This document shows positions 1-11,624 of a DNA stretch of 64,000 bases, in pieces; the stretch's first letter is position 1; each line of letters opens with the position of its first letter. The notes below the pieces were generated by a model. The model saw only the letters and a program-made list of their open reading frames with translations. It did not search any database and had not been told where the DNA came from. The stretch is from contig JAJKFH010000374.1 of assembly GCA_023333565.1 (NCBI GenBank), positions 2,542,001 to 2,606,000 on the forward strand, written 5' to 3'. Both the position numbers and the translations under genes were made by a program. The stretch is from Puffinus mauretanicus (Eukaryota > Chordata > Aves > Procellariiformes > Procellariidae).

Positions 1-1281
1 GGGTAAGAGATTTGGAAGAACAGGAATGAGAGAGCTTGTGGGTTGAAATAAAGATAGGGAGATCACTTACCAATTTTACCATCATGGGCAAAACAGACTC
101 AACTTGGGGAAAATTAACTTATTTATTGTCAATTAAAATAAATATTTAATTCCTGATTCAGGTGTTGGGTAAACACATTTGCTCTCACCCTTTCCCAGGC
201 TCAACTTCAGACTCCTCTTCCCTTGCCCCCCCACCCCTTGTTATTGCCACAGGTTACACTCACTCCCTTTACTGAAGGAACAAGCGGTGCAGGGGGTGCA
301 GGTAGATTTACAGTCCTTACCTAGTGGTTTCTCTCTGCCACTCTTCCCTTCTTACACTTTTCCCATGCTCCAGCATGGACTCTCCCCATGCTGCAGTGCA
401 TATCTGCTCTGCTGTGGAGCACCTCCTCCTCTGACTTCGGTGTTCCCTCTGTTGTTTCTCACTCCTTTTTGTGCCCTCACTTCCCCATTTGGTGTTTTCT
501 GCCCTTTCTTAAAAATGCTTTCACAGAAATGCCCTGAACTTCACTGATGGGCTCAGCTGTGGCCTGGGTTCATGTGGAGCCAGCTGTGTCCAACACAGGG
601 CAGCCCCTGACCTCTTCCCACAGAGGCCACCCCTGCACCCTCTCCCCAACTACTAAAATCTTGCCACGTACCCAATACACCAGAATATCCCTTACAATGA
701 TCCCTATTCCACTGTTTAACCAAACTCCCTTTCCTTCTTCTCTACTCCTTCATGGAAGTAGAGCAAGCTATATTTAATATGGAAGCTGCTAAAAAAAGGG
801 ACTTTAGTTTTGTAGGAGTTATAAGAAACCTTCTGGAATCTGTTCTGGGGATGTGGGAAGGCTGCTGTGGCCTGAAGGAAGGCAGCATTATGCGTTTTTG
901 ACAGTGGCACATACAGGTACCATCTCTATGTGTTGCTTGACTGCACTGAAATTTGCTAGTTCCAGCAGAGCTCACAGCCTTTCCTCACAAAACCAGATTA
1001 TTCCCAAAGAGTGGAGCCAGGAATCGAACCCAACAGCAAAGCTCCCATTGAGTGAAGTTGAGTTACGATTTTATCGCTAAAATCCTTTTTTTCTAAATCT
1101 TGCCATTCCTCGTTAATATGCTAGGAAGATGGATTTAAGTATCAGTACGTGCTTTGGTGTAAACATTATTACTGCAAGTGTAACTTAGAACTCATTCATT
1201 GGTTGAAAGGTGTCTTCAATAACTAAGATCTGATGGCAATTTTTCCTGTTTTCTCCTCAACCTTCATATCATTTTCTTTAG
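1..1281 (+). other. TMEM43: TMEM43 intron (partial, runs off the left edge)
   Basis: This is the intron before the first TMEM43 exon in the window; it ends in a pyrimidine-rich stretch and AG at 1280-1281. The preceding exon (the stretch matching human residues before about 147) was searched for by translation and is not here, so the 5' half of the gene lies outside the window. Several open frames exist (for example 179-547) but they are low-complexity Pro/Leu/Ser translations with no family match and no splice context, so they are not called. A MIR-like relic sits at 1008-1050. Confidence 0.75.
1008..1050 (-). repeat. MIR-like SINE fragment (tRNA-related head)
   Basis: The stretch GAGCCAGGAATCGAACCC matches the reverse complement of the tRNA-derived head of MIR elements (box B region, consensus close to GAGCCGGGATTCGAACCC). 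Only this short core is convincing. It is an old relic inside a TMEM43 intron. Confidence 0.45.
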
Positions 1282-1351
1282 ATACCGAATGGAAATCAGA
1301 AGTTGTGAACAGCAGAAACTTTGATCGAGAAATTGGACACAAAAACCCTAG
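1282..1351 (+). CDS. TMEM43: TMEM43 coding exon (sixth from last intron; human exon 6 equivalent)
   Basis: It encodes [20 protein letters not shown] plus NP, close to human [20 protein letters not shown]. The acceptor is TTCTTTAG before 1282 and the donor GTAATT at 1352. It starts with two bases completing a split codon and ends with AG of a split Ser codon, which the next exon completes. Confidence 0.95.
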
Positions 1352-4300
1352 GTAATTTACCACCTAGCACAGTCCCTCTAGATTCTGTCACTGTATCTGA
1401 TCAAAGATGAAAGCTAAATGACTAATCTTCATGACACAGTGAAGTGGATGGAAACTGTTGATCTTTTGGTAGTTGAGAGAACTAAGGCATAGAGAGATTA
1501 GAGAGCAGTTCAAAGCTCCCTGGTGGAACCAGAATTAAGCTATCCATTACTAATGGCTGGACATCAGGCTATTATTATATACTTCTGGACCATGTGGTCT
1601 CCATGTAGGAGAACTTGAATTGGGTTCCTTTCTGACTTTTATTGTCTGTTAGTGCAGTCTATTATTAATTCTTTCCTCTATTACAAGGTCAGGGTTAGAT
1701 CAGCAGGCATCCCATGAGCTTGTCATGCCACTTGCATCTGCTTTTTCTAAGCTAGCATGCATGAGCTCACAGGCTTATTTATGGCAGTCGCCCACATATA
1801 GTTTGTTTCATATATCTCTCATCTGCAGCATTTTAGTTATGCTACAATGTGTCATTTTTAATGCTAAGTTTTAGCTTGCTTGTCATTCTCACAGCACCTG
1901 CTTGGTTCTTTAGGATGCAGGATGCCATCTGGTAAAAAACATCATGTGTGAGTGAAGAATACAGCTGGAGAGATAGTAGGGCCAGGATTTCAACAAAACT
2001 TTGAACTTCGCAAAATCTCCTGAACTTTGTTTTGGTTCTGTGGGCTCATCCAAATACACTGTCCTATATTTGGAAGTACTACTTCAGGAGGGAAAGCGAA
2101 GAAGTGGTTTTGATTATAAGTCCCGACTAGCAGACTTGTATAGATGAGAGATAATGGAAAAAAGGATGCACAGATGACTTACCTGCTTTATCTCTCCTCC
2201 CCATGCACACTTTTTTGTTAATGAAAATTCTCCAAGCATTCTCCAGTAAATGCAAATTTCCAGTTGAGAGTAAGAAACATTTTTGATTTAGTGCTATGCA
2301 GTACATAATTTTAAAAAGTGCTGCAGCTAAGAACATTTCATCTGAGTGTATTGGTGCAAACCAAGGAGACTGAGCATAACTGTGGTGGATCTTTGTGTGA
2401 GACAGCACAGTGTATGCAGACATGCTGAACTTTAGAATACATGCCTGGCATTAATGAGACTCTATTTTAAGTGTGTACTACATGTCTTCTTCTTTCCGTC
2501 CATCCAGCTTATCTTTTTATGCAACTTAGACATTTGTGAGAATAAAATCTGTTGTTTACTGCCAAGGAGATTCTAGTAGTATTACTTATGAGAATGAAGT
2601 CAAGTCTGTAAGTAAAAGAGTTTGGAATTTAATTAATCTGGCCATGATGTAGAAGTACCTTTATATGGAGAAGGTTTATGATCTAGGTTTCTTAATTTAG
2701 CAGGTAAGATCTAGCAGTTGACAGCGGAAGCTAAATAAATTCAGGCTAGAATGAGTGTAGTTAAACATTGCAGGAATTCATCTAGGAATGTGATTAATTC
2801 ATTGTCACTCAAAACCTCTATATCACCACTGAACAGCTTCCTAAAAGCTGAACTCCATTTCAGCTCATTATAGGTTCAGTACAGAAAAAAACAGTGAAAT
2901 CCTATAGTGTGAATGGAAGGTCAGGCCAGAGGATGAAACAGTCATATCTTGTCTTAACTTATTTTAATGGCTCCAACACTATGAAGCCTGGACACAGTCT
3001 CTTGATGGATTTGTTTTCACATCATGACAGCCATTTGAACTCTTTGAGTTTCTCCTGATGTTTGACGTACTACCTTTTATGTGCTGTATATTACACACTG
3101 CAAATCAAGAGTTTGATCATAATTCTGGGACTAATCAGGGACTCTCTCTGTTCTGCAGTGCCATGGCTGTGGAGTCTTTCACTGCTGTTTCTCCTAGCGT
3201 CCAGGTTGGCAGCTTTGTTCTTTCCAAGGGTAAGGATTGCTTTGTACTGGCTTTGTGTCTGCTGTTGCATCAGCAGCAGACTTTGGTTCTTTCCACAATG
3301 GCAGTAATTTCAAGTGATAATCAGGAAGCCAGCTAGCAAATTGACTGTTCCAAGTTAGACACCGGACCTGAGCTTGTTTCTTTATTCTGCCGAGGTCTTG
3401 TGGATAAAATTGATGACTTTAAGCAGTTGAGCTTGTCAAACCTTGAGGATCCACATGCTGATGTTACCCGAGGAGGAGATTACTTTTACCACAGCGAGAA
3501 CCCCAGGCGTCCAGAAGTAAGATGAGAAAGATAAACCAAAGCAGTGGTATTATGTGAAAAAGAAAGCTGGGGCATGTCCCATTTCTATTCAAATATGTAG
3601 AAATTGGAGTGCAGACCATTACATAGGATGACACCATTAGTACAGTCCTTCAGCATGAGTGCTTCTCTTGCAGGAAGCTTCTGATCCTGCTTCTTTGTCT
3701 TCTGTGCTCTTGAGTCTGCCATGCTTTTAAATGGAAAGGCACGGGACGGTGCTGGGAGGTGGGTTCTACCTCTGCCTTGCTGTACTGAACAGAGTACAAT
3801 GTTGTCAGCTTGTTGTCAGCTTGTGCTGCCTGCCCTCCTCTGCCAAAAGACGAAATGACAAGGGATGAACATAGGATCTCATTGGTGTTAATGTGCTCCT
3901 GCAGCTAAATCAGAGGGGGTATTGCCAAACAGCATTTGAGCTGTCCTGTTTTGGCTATTAACTAGGCGTGAAAAAAGTACAGCTTGGAAATCATTCTGGG
4001 TATCCTCTGGCTTGACACAAATGTTCAGAAAAAGTGTTGATACATAAAGGGTGTTCCCATGCAGAGTTGTCTTTCCTGTGATTTTCCTTTGTAAAGAAAT
4101 CTTTCTTGACTTCCAATATTCTCTTGTTTGTAGGTAGGAGACCTTCGTGTCTCGTTCTTCTATGCAGGTCTGAGTGGAGATGACCCCCATTTGGGCTCTG
4201 CTGATAAGGTGAGTCTTCAGCTGTTTCTGTGTTTTGCAAACTCTGTTCCCAACTCAGTAACCAGTAAATATTTTCCCCTTTCTTCCAAGGTGACTGTGAT

Positions 4301-7211
4301 TGCTCGCCAGCGAGGTGATCAACTGGTTCCGTATCATACCAAGTCTGGAGATGTCCTGCAGATTCTGTACCCTGGGGATCTCTCTGTGGAGGTGAGATAC
4401 CACACCGTACTAGTGAAGGGTTACAATTGGAGATAGTAGTGCAGAAGCAGCAGGGGAACAAGCTCTCATTCTCCATCAGACCTGCTCTAGAGGAGGAGAT
4501 GCTCAATGTAAACATTGGCTTTTCTCTCTCCTTTTTCTAGGACAACGCGTTATAGCCTGTGTTTCCCTTCCAGGTTTTTGCATGTTCTTTGTGTTGCAGC
4601 AAAATGCCGTGCTTCGCCCACTAGCAGTACATAATTTGGCTGTAGTTATTCCTGATGGTTTTTTTAATTTTAAAAAGGAACTGTGGCTAAAGTAGCTATA
4701 TATTTATTTTTTTAAAATCCCCTTGTGTTGCTGCTGAACATCCTTTGCTTTAAAGGCTGTTTCTGTGCCTTCTCGTTTTGCTTTTATTTGCTCTTTGGTA
4801 GTTTCCCACTTACACATGCAAGCATGTGCTTTTGAAAAGGTCGTATGTAAAAATAGTAAAAATCAGGCTTTAATTAAACAAACCGTAGGAGCTATCCTCT
4901 CTTCAGCTTCTAATAACAGGAGTTTAGGCTTGTTTGAAATGTTTATTGCTATTCTGGCTGAGAAAGAACCTTCAGGCAGAGCATTATGCTCCAATAAATC
5001 CTGCATGCTCCAGCAATTTGGTGATTCATTTACTCCTTTTAGTAGGTTTGTTTCCATTAATGATTGTTTCATGCCCTGCTGCAAAAACCCCAGATGTCAA
5101 GAATTTACAGGAGGTCCCAAAAGCAGTTAAAAAGGCTTTTGTTTTGAGTTGAAAGAGAGTAGCAGTAGAATCAGCTCTCTGCTGTGCGCTCTGAATCTTC
5201 ATTAGACAGAATTTTAGTTCATTGGAAATTAACCCACTACAAATGAGTAATTCATAGAGTACTTATATGTTCAAGCAGTCAATCAGTCATACACGTCTTT
5301 TCCCATTAAGTGCTTTATTATGTATTAGCCATCTTCATGTGTACGTTTTATAGAGCCAGAGGGACACACAACCCATTTTGAAAAAAATCTTACTCAGAAT
5401 TCTTGCAAATAGATGCTTTATTTTGCCTGATGCAATATACACATACCTTTTATCTTTTCTTCCCTGCATGCTGCTTGCTTTCTTTCAAATACCTTTCTTT
5501 CAGCCATCAGCGGATATTGTTGCCTTTTCTCTCTTCCTGCAAACATAGTGAAGTCAGATCGTTCCTCCTTATTACATTTACTTATTAGTGTCTTATTTTC
5601 CACAGTAATGTTGAATGTATCCATTTGCAGTAAAAACTGTGTGCTTTCTGCCTGTGGTTATAGTGTGTTGAACAGTGCTTGTTTAGCTGTCTTAATTTAG
5701 AAAAATGCTGGTTTCCCTTGTGCTGCACTTCGAAATCCATTGTAGTATGTGCAACGACACTGCAGAATGAGCTGCAATATATCTTCTACGAGAGAATTTG
5801 TACTCGTAAAATGCTATTGGCTCTGATTTGCTCATAATATACTGGAATCAAGAGGATCTGAAAGGAAATTGAGAAACAGGCTGCATATAATGGTGTTTGC
5901 TTTCAGGAAGTGTTTCAGAAAGAGCATGAGAGTAACACCATGAAGACCTGGGCCCTCCGTGCAGCAGGCTGGCTGGCGATGTTTGTAGGCATCAGCCTAA
6001 TGATCCGAATCTTTTACACTTTGGGTAAGTTTTTTACAGAAAGGTAAAATGATTTAGAAACAGGATCATAAGCCCTGGAGAGGTCCTCTCTTGCTCACAT
6101 ATGCAATTAATTAATTTGGAAATCAGGAGGAATCAGGTTTAAACTCAGATTGGATTTGATCTGAAAGTCACTGTAGCCAATTGCAGGTAAACAGGATCCC
6201 AGAACCAGGTGGTTGCTTTGTGAACAGTAAAAAAACCACCATGCAGATATCTGTTGCCAGTCTCAGAAGATCCCAGCCCAGTGCTTGCCAAAGTCAGAAG
6301 CCAAAGCACACATTGGGCTGGTTCTTTCAAGTCTAAGTCAAGGTGCTGCAATCCAGTTACTTTCTCCACCCGTACACAAGTGGTCCCCCCACGAGGTCTT
6401 TATTAGTAGTGGTATAGTAACATGTCTTTGTGTCTGGTTTTTGTACACTACTGTGAACACACAGCAAAAAAGGTTTTCGTTTATCCTTTTAGCGTAGAAA
6501 AGTGTTGGAATAAAAACTTAGAGAAAAGCAGGACGGTGCCTCCAACTTGTATAAACTTCAAACATCAAAGCTATCATTTGCTTTGTAGTGGTGCACGCTC
6601 TTTTTTTTTTCTTCTTACTTACTTATCCATATACATGCTACTGCAAGATTTACTGTTGCCAGAAATTAATTTTTGTGCTAGCATATTGTATCAGTTGCCT
6701 GAGACTTGTTCCATAGCTGCAAGGCTATCAGTCTACTCTGCCTGTCAAGCCTTGGACAAGACTTCAGACTTAATTTTGGATTACTTCCCGTCTGAAGAGA
6801 TGAGGATACCATTGTCTTAGATGTTTAGCTGTTGCTTAATTAACAAATGCCTTGAGGATACTCTGCTTTATCCAGTGCTCTTGATAAATAATTTGAGTCT
6901 GTCTTTTGATTGCAATAGTTAGTGTGCAAATCCTAGGCGTGACTAAGATTTCCTTTTAAAACTATTATCTTGTCAACTGCTTTATCCCTTGTTTAATTCT
7001 TTCTGCAGTGGACTGGTTTCCTGTTGTGAGAGATTTGGTTAACGTTGGATTAAAAGCATTTGCCTTCTGCGTAGCCAGTTCGCTGTCGCTCCTGACCATC
7101 TCCATTGGCTGGCTCTTCTACCGCCCTCTCTGGGCTTTGCTGATCGCATTGCTCTCCATAGTTCCAATTGTGTTGGCGAAATCTCGTGTTCCACCAAAGA
7201 AGCAGCAGTGA
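1282..7211 (+). CDS. TMEM43: TMEM43 (LUMA), C-terminal seven coding exons; 5' part outside window
   Basis: Transmembrane protein 43 is an inner nuclear membrane and ER protein known to associate with emerin and lamins; the human S358L variant causes arrhythmogenic cardiomyopathy type 5. Joining exons 1282-1351, 3159-3229, 3395-3516, 4134-4208, 4290-4391, 5907-6024 and 7009-7211 gives about 253 residues in one frame, ending in TGA, and aligns along its length with human TMEM43 from about residue 148 to the end (400 aa). It consists of the lumenal TMEM43 domain (motifs [37 protein letters not shown]) followed by three C-terminal membrane segments. All borders are GT-AG with consistent phases. 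Introns over 300 bp (1352-3158, 3517-4133, 4392-5906, 6025-7008) hold nothing recognisable except a MIR-like fragment near 1470-1560. The gene runs tail to tail with XPC. Identification is secure; the N-terminal exons are simply not in the window. Confidence 0.97.
1470..1560 (-). repeat. MIR-like SINE fragment
   Basis: AACTAAGGCATAGAGAGATT followed by a CAAAGCTCCCTGGTGGAACCAGAATTAA-type stretch follows the order of the MIR core in reverse orientation (AACTGAGGCACAGAGAGG, then CAAGGTCACACAG, then AGAGCCGGGATT). It is strongly diverged, so the call rests on order of matches and not on identity. Confidence 0.4.
3159..3229 (+). CDS. TMEM43: TMEM43 coding exon
   Basis: It encodes [20 protein letters not shown] and LSK, matching human [20 protein letters not shown]. 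The acceptor is TTCTGCAG at 3151-3158 and the donor GTAAGG at 3230. Its first base completes Ser and its last base opens a Gly codon. An apparent start codon at 3165 is just the internal Met of AMAVES. Confidence 0.96.
3395..3516 (+). CDS. TMEM43: TMEM43 coding exon
   Basis: It encodes [20 protein letters not shown] followed by a DYFYHSENP block, the most conserved part of the lumenal domain (human DFFYHSENP). The acceptor is TGCCGAG before 3395 and the donor GTAAGA at 3517. Phase runs from a split Gly to phase 0. Confidence 0.96.
4134..4208 (+). CDS. TMEM43: TMEM43 coding exon
   Basis: It encodes [20 protein letters not shown] and GSADK (human [20 protein letters not shown]). The acceptor is TTTGTAG and the donor GTGAGT at 4209; both ends are phase 0. 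The intron that follows is only 81 bp. Confidence 0.96.
4290..4391 (+). CDS. TMEM43: TMEM43 coding exon
   Basis: It encodes [20 protein letters not shown] followed by a PGDLSVE stretch, near-identical to human at the start. The acceptor is TTCCAAG and the donor GTGAGA at 4392, with phase 0 at both ends. Confidence 0.96.
5907..6024 (+). CDS. TMEM43: TMEM43 coding exon with the first of the three C-terminal membrane segments
   Basis: It encodes [20 protein letters not shown] then [19 protein letters not shown]. The hydrophobic run [16 protein letters not shown] is the membrane helix at about human residues 314-334. The acceptor is TTTGCTTTCAG and the donor GTAAGT at 6025. It ends one base into a Val codon. 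Confidence 0.97.
7009..7211 (+). CDS. TMEM43: TMEM43 last coding exon (two C-terminal membrane segments, stop)
   Basis: It encodes 66 residues beginning [20 protein letters not shown] and ending in SRVPPKKQQ and TGA. Two membrane helices follow each other ([20 protein letters not shown], then [17 protein letters not shown]) with a short polar link. The segment [11 protein letters not shown] is where human Ser358, the cardiomyopathy residue, falls. The acceptor is TTCTGCAG at 7001-7008. The translation is open upstream of the acceptor only by chance. Confidence 0.97.
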
Positions 7212-8020
7212 GAAGGACGTGGTCAGGTTTTGCGCTGAATCCTGGTTAGAAACTTTTCAAGTGCATTTCTGTCCCGGTTACTGCAGCATGCTTACAGCAT
7301 ATCACAGTTCAGCGGTGTGCACCAAGGGCTGGGGAGCGGGCTTCAGTGTGGTTGTTCATACACGTTATCCATGAAAAATATGAGTATGGGATGCTGCTTG
7401 TAGGAAGCCAATGACGTTGACTTTGGGGAAAAAAGCGTTTTGGAGTGTCTGTATTGATTATAAGTCAGTGAACAAGCAGATTTGTACCTCTTACCACTTA
7501 CTAATTCCCTGATTTGAGAACTGGCAAGTCCTCTCCTCACTGACTGGTGGGGCACCTTGTGTATTATGGAGGAAGTGCCATCTTGATCACATGAACCGTG
7601 ATCAGATATCCTTAGGAAACACGTGTGGGTACCTGGCTCTGCCAAACCCTCCCTCTGCTGCCTTTTCTTATATGCGCAGTCATGAACACTTCTTTGGCTG
7701 ATGCATTTGGAAGTGTCTGTCTTCAAAGGGAAAACACAACTTAGTCGAATTTCACACAATATTTACGTAAATGTATGCTTTTGGACTGAGGATTTTCAAA
7801 GTAACTTGAAATAATGAGTGGCCAGGTTAGCAGTGCTCTGAGGTAGGGCGGATTTGTCAGACAACATTGATTCCCCCCAACTTTTAAAAAGTCTCTGAAG
7901 TTGTTTTTGGTTAAGCATCCAAAATGGTAGCGTGGACTATACCATTGCATAACTATTTCAAAAATTTAACTTCGAATTGCACTTATTTAAGGGGATACTC
8001 AGAGGTCACTAACCTTTAAA

Positions 8021-8026
8021 AATAAA
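8021..8026 (+). terminator. Alternative poly(A) signal, TMEM43
   Basis: AATAAA lies about 810 bp after the stop codon. The downstream G/T-rich element is weak, so this is a secondary candidate. Confidence 0.35.
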
Positions 8027-8935
8027 ACCTGCTGCCTTGAAACAAAATTAACTTTTATAATTGAATGTATATTCTTTAAAATATTTGGGTTTTTTTTGCT
8101 GTGTATACTGTTTCTTTCTTGAATTTCACTTAGTAAGGACAAGGAACATACTCCATGGAATTAAATAATGAAAGCATTTTTGCCTGATAGACTTTCATAG
8201 ATTTTAGTAGCCTAAATTCTGAGCTTTGTATCATGTTAGAGGAATGCCTTCTTGTAGTGTTGTGATGGCTCATGTTTACATATTTCTGCGGTAACCAGTA
8301 CTTGAGATTAGAGACTACCTTGTACTGGTTTTAAGTCTCTCTCCACCTAGCTAGAGTCTGGCTTCCAGGTGTGCCCTCCCTACGCTACAATGGGGTTTTT
8401 TTTCTGTAAGGATACACGATTCAATACAAAAATAATGTCTTCATTTATGAAATACAGTTATAACCGTCAGGAGAAATGTGCTCCCTGTACCAAAGGGACT
8501 TAACTTGAACATACACAGAAGCAAATGTTTGCTACAAATGGTACTGAAATAGAGATCTGAGTTATAAATCATAAATGTTTTGAGAAGTAGTAATTACTTT
8601 ATTAGCCTTAATTCTTTTCATTCTTCTGGTATTTGAATGTTGTCAATTCAGTCTCCTGGCTCGGTTCCTCTGGTAAAAGCAGTAGTAGTGAGGGAAAGGT
8701 TATAGAAGTGCAGGTGGTCTCACGCATGCAGCTGACACGCCTTAGCGATACTGCGCAGTCTTTCTGCTGCTCGCCAACACCAACTTTTGCTCCATCAATT
8801 AAGAATTGCGGTCCCCTGGGGAGAAAAACAAGTGTTGGACTGCTGTTTTACCAATGATGCAGGAAACTAACCAGCGTTACCATATTAGAGATGAAGATAC
8901 CATTTTCTACAGAAGTGCTGAGCTTTTGTATATTT

Positions 8936-8941
8936 AATAAA
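8936..8941 (+). terminator. Poly(A) signal, TMEM43 (main candidate)
   Basis: AATAAA followed within about 20 bp by GGTTGGTCTGTAGG, a good G/T-rich downstream element. Cleavage is expected near 8955-8962. Confidence 0.65.
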
Positions 8942-8962
8942 ATACAATTTTCAAAAGGTTGG

Positions 8963-10265
8963 TCTGTAGGCTTCTTTTTTATTACATTTAAGTATTGCAT
9001 GTTTCATGTCAGGAATATTGTCCAGGTACCTGGAGGATTAGTTTGTAGTTCCACATGAGCTAGTTTTCTGTTGTTGGTCGAGATAAATGTGCAGTTGGAT
9101 TTTGTTTAGCCTGTGAATATTTCCCCATTTTGGGAAGCAAGTTCCTAGTAACAGCACAGCTGCTGTCTGGTCTATATACTTCTTCATGATGAAAGGCTGC
9201 TTCCAGCCTACCATCGTTTTACTCCCCATTATTGACTACTTAAGTAATAGCAACTTCCTCGCCTCCGTAAGATCATTTGAAAAATACGAGGGTTCAACCT
9301 GACTGGATACAGCCTCTGTGTTTTTAAAGAGACTGGGAGTTTACCTATGCATTCAGCAGCTTAAAATACTTTCGTCTCACATACTAGTGTGCGCACAGGA
9401 ATGATGCAAAATAAAGTAAGATTCCTTTCACAGACAAGGACGTTGTGTTTCCCAGGCCAGGCGTGCTGGTGGAGCCAAGGCTCGCTTTCATTGCACGTAC
9501 ACAAACAACGTTTCTATGGAAACAACTGAAGCAGTATTTCTCTTGCTTCCTTACCAAAATCTGACGGAACATGCACCTGATCTGTCAATCACCTTCCCTT
9601 TCTGCTTTGATCTCCCTTAAAGCATATTTACTCTTTCATCTTTTGCATGCTTAGGTTAGGAGAGCTGGCTGCCTATGTAGCCGAGAAGTAGGATCCTGCC
9701 GTCGGAAAATGTTTTTGTCTCCTTCCCTGCTGACTATAAATAGTCACTAGGCTCGTAACTCTGTATCGTGCCGTGTCCCAAGTTAGGAAGTACAGAGTCA
9801 CTTTGCTACCGCTGGTGCCATTTTAAGCAGATGAAGAAGTACCGATCCCAGCAGGAGCTGGACGTGGGCCCTCGCATTCCAAGTGCTCATCTCAGGGTGT
9901 GTCCTGCCTATCGGCACAATGACTAACGCAGAGGAACCACGTCCTCCGTGCCCGCTGCAGTTCTACCACTTCATGCAAGATTCAGAATTTCTCTTGAGCC
10001 TTATATACAGGTCATACCTACTCCCCAAGCCTCCAACTGAGGTTGGTCTTTACTTACTTAGAATTTGGTAGCAAAAACTAAAAACTCCAGATGAAGACCC
10101 TTAACATTAAAACAATTCACAAGCGGCCAGCTCTGGGATACCCTGGGACCCGATCTGTGACTCCTGGAATACTACGGTGTGCTCTTAACTTTGCGTGAGA
10201 GTCCTTCCAGGGAAGCACAGCTGCTTACAGAAGAATGAGCTGGCTGGAGGGGAGGTGTAACGGAC
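8963..10265. other. Intergenic spacer between convergent TMEM43 and XPC
   Basis: About 1.3 kb lies between the two predicted poly(A) sites. No coding potential, RNA gene or strong repeat was recognised. A short perfect stem (GACTAT-AA-ATAGTC) occurs near 9732-9745 but has no evident role. Confidence 0.6.
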
Positions 10266-10267
10266 AA

Positions 10268-11411
10268 CGTACTCTTTTTCCATACTTTATTTTGTTCTAC
10301 AAATACAGTACAAAAATAGAGTTTTTCTTCTGAACATAATTAAATGTAAGCCATTTTCTTGCATTTCAATCTTTCCTCTGTGACCATGTCCACCAATGAC
10401 TAGACTGTATTCCCCTCTATTTTTAGAGACAGTGTCAGTGTAATTTAATTATAAAAATACTGCAAAAGACAGATCAGCATTTCTATTACACAACTGCAGG
10501 AAAAGCTTGTGTAGATTTAACATTCCTCTCTTAACAGTTTTTTAAATGCTTAGGTACTGGATAACATTTACAAGAGCTCTCTGGTTTCAGTGAATTTTGT
10601 TTCTGACAATGACGCTCAGCCAGTTTTACATGTTTTGCTCCAGAACATATCCACATGGTCTTGATAAAACAAAACTGGAACAAATATGTATATATTCAAA
10701 TTACTTAAGACGACATATTTAACCTTAAGTTTGAAATGAGGACAGGGCTTCTCCCTTCTAATGCACAAGATGTCTGAAAGGAAAGGAAGATTGTAGGCTG
10801 AAAAGCCAAAATTGAGCTTTCACAAAAGGCAGGTATTCTTTAGAAAGTAAATTTTCAGATTCCTCCCAATCTTGATTGCATGGTTTTTTACACCTTAGAG
10901 GAAGTATTTCCCCTTCCGTGACGATGAGACAGTAAGACCAGAACTCTACCTCACCACTGATTCGGATAAGGTATGAATCGAAGAGGGCGTTCGTAGTCCA
11001 TTGGCCAGCTCACCACAGACTGTTAAATAGCAGCTGCACGCTGTAGTTCTGAGCAAGCAGGAAAAAATGGTAAGGAGAGAAATGGGAAAAGACAGTGCTA
11101 ATGAAAGGAATGCCTCCGAAAACAGAATTATTAGTGCCGAGTGATACAAAAGAGAGCAAAAAACCTCAACAGCACAAAGTGATCTTCTCAGAAGGTACAA
11201 CTGCACATCTGCTTCTCCTAAGTCCAAGGATAAAAGGATGAACCTAATTACCTGTGATAGCAAAAGAAACTCTTGATACTGAATTAGGTTGGTACTTGAT
11301 AGCTCGGAAACACAAGTGCAGAGGAAGACTAAGCCCTTAACTGGCAAAGGATACTTTTGTTGTGACTAATTGTTCTTGCATCCGGAAACAGCAAAGAAAC
11401 GCTTGTTCTGA
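10268..11411 (-). other. XPC: XPC 3' untranslated region (predicted)
   Basis: Non-coding sequence between the XPC stop codon at 11412-11414 and the predicted poly(A) site. The longest open translations here (for example 10946-11347 on the minus strand) are hydrophobic, without homology or splice logic, and are taken as chance. Confidence 0.55.
10286..10291 (-). terminator. Poly(A) signal, XPC
   Basis: TTTATT on the + strand reads AATAAA on the XPC strand, about 1.1 kb after the XPC stop codon. A G/T-containing stretch (GTTGTCCGTT) follows on the same strand. No other AATAAA was noticed between it and the stop. Confidence 0.55.
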
Positions 11412-11624
11412 TCACAGTTTCTCAAAAGGGAACAACTGTGCTGCTTCTCCTCTCTTTTCTCGCTTGCTCTTTCTGGTTGTCTTCTCTTCTTTTTTTTTCT
11501 CTAACTGGCGATTTTGGGGCCAAGAAATGGGCACATTCCCTACTGCAGTCTCTGAACTCGGACCTCCTTCTTCACCAGAAGAGAATCCCGCTCCTTTCTC
11601 TGTCTCAGGTGCTGACAGCTCAGT
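11412..11624 (-). CDS. XPC: XPC coding exon 16 (C-terminus, stop)
   Basis: It encodes residues 941-1010, starting [20 protein letters not shown], including ISWPQNR and ending QLFPFEKL then TGA. Human XPC has SWPQNR and ends LFPFEQL. The Lys-rich tail contacts TFIIH in human. The acceptor is TTTTTTCCAG. The exon has 213 nt and starts in phase 0. Confidence 0.95.
   Translation of the reverse strand, partial: TELSAPETEKGAGFSSGEEGGPSSETAVGNVPISWPQNRQLEKKKEEKTTRKSKREKRGEAAQLFPFEKL

Larger units (their letters stand above)
7212..8960 (+). other. TMEM43: TMEM43 3' untranslated region (predicted)
   Basis: This non-coding, AT-rich stretch follows the TMEM43 stop codon and runs to an AATAAA at 8936-8941 with a G/T-rich element just downstream. 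An earlier AATAAA at 8021-8026 could give a shorter transcript. Apparent open frames here on either strand match nothing known. The end point is inferred from motifs, not from transcript data. Confidence 0.6.

Noticed and set aside
179..547. 122-codon open frame at the left end
   Set aside because: Pyrimidine-rich, Pro/Leu/Ser-heavy translation without family match, lying in a TMEM43 intron.
3991..4515. 174-codon minus-strand open frame
   Set aside because: It is antisense to two verified TMEM43 exons (4134-4208 and 4290-4391) and has no homology of its own.
10946..11347. 133-codon hydrophobic minus-strand open frame after XPC
   Set aside because: It lies in the XPC 3' UTR downstream of the verified stop at 11412-11414, with no splice link or family match.
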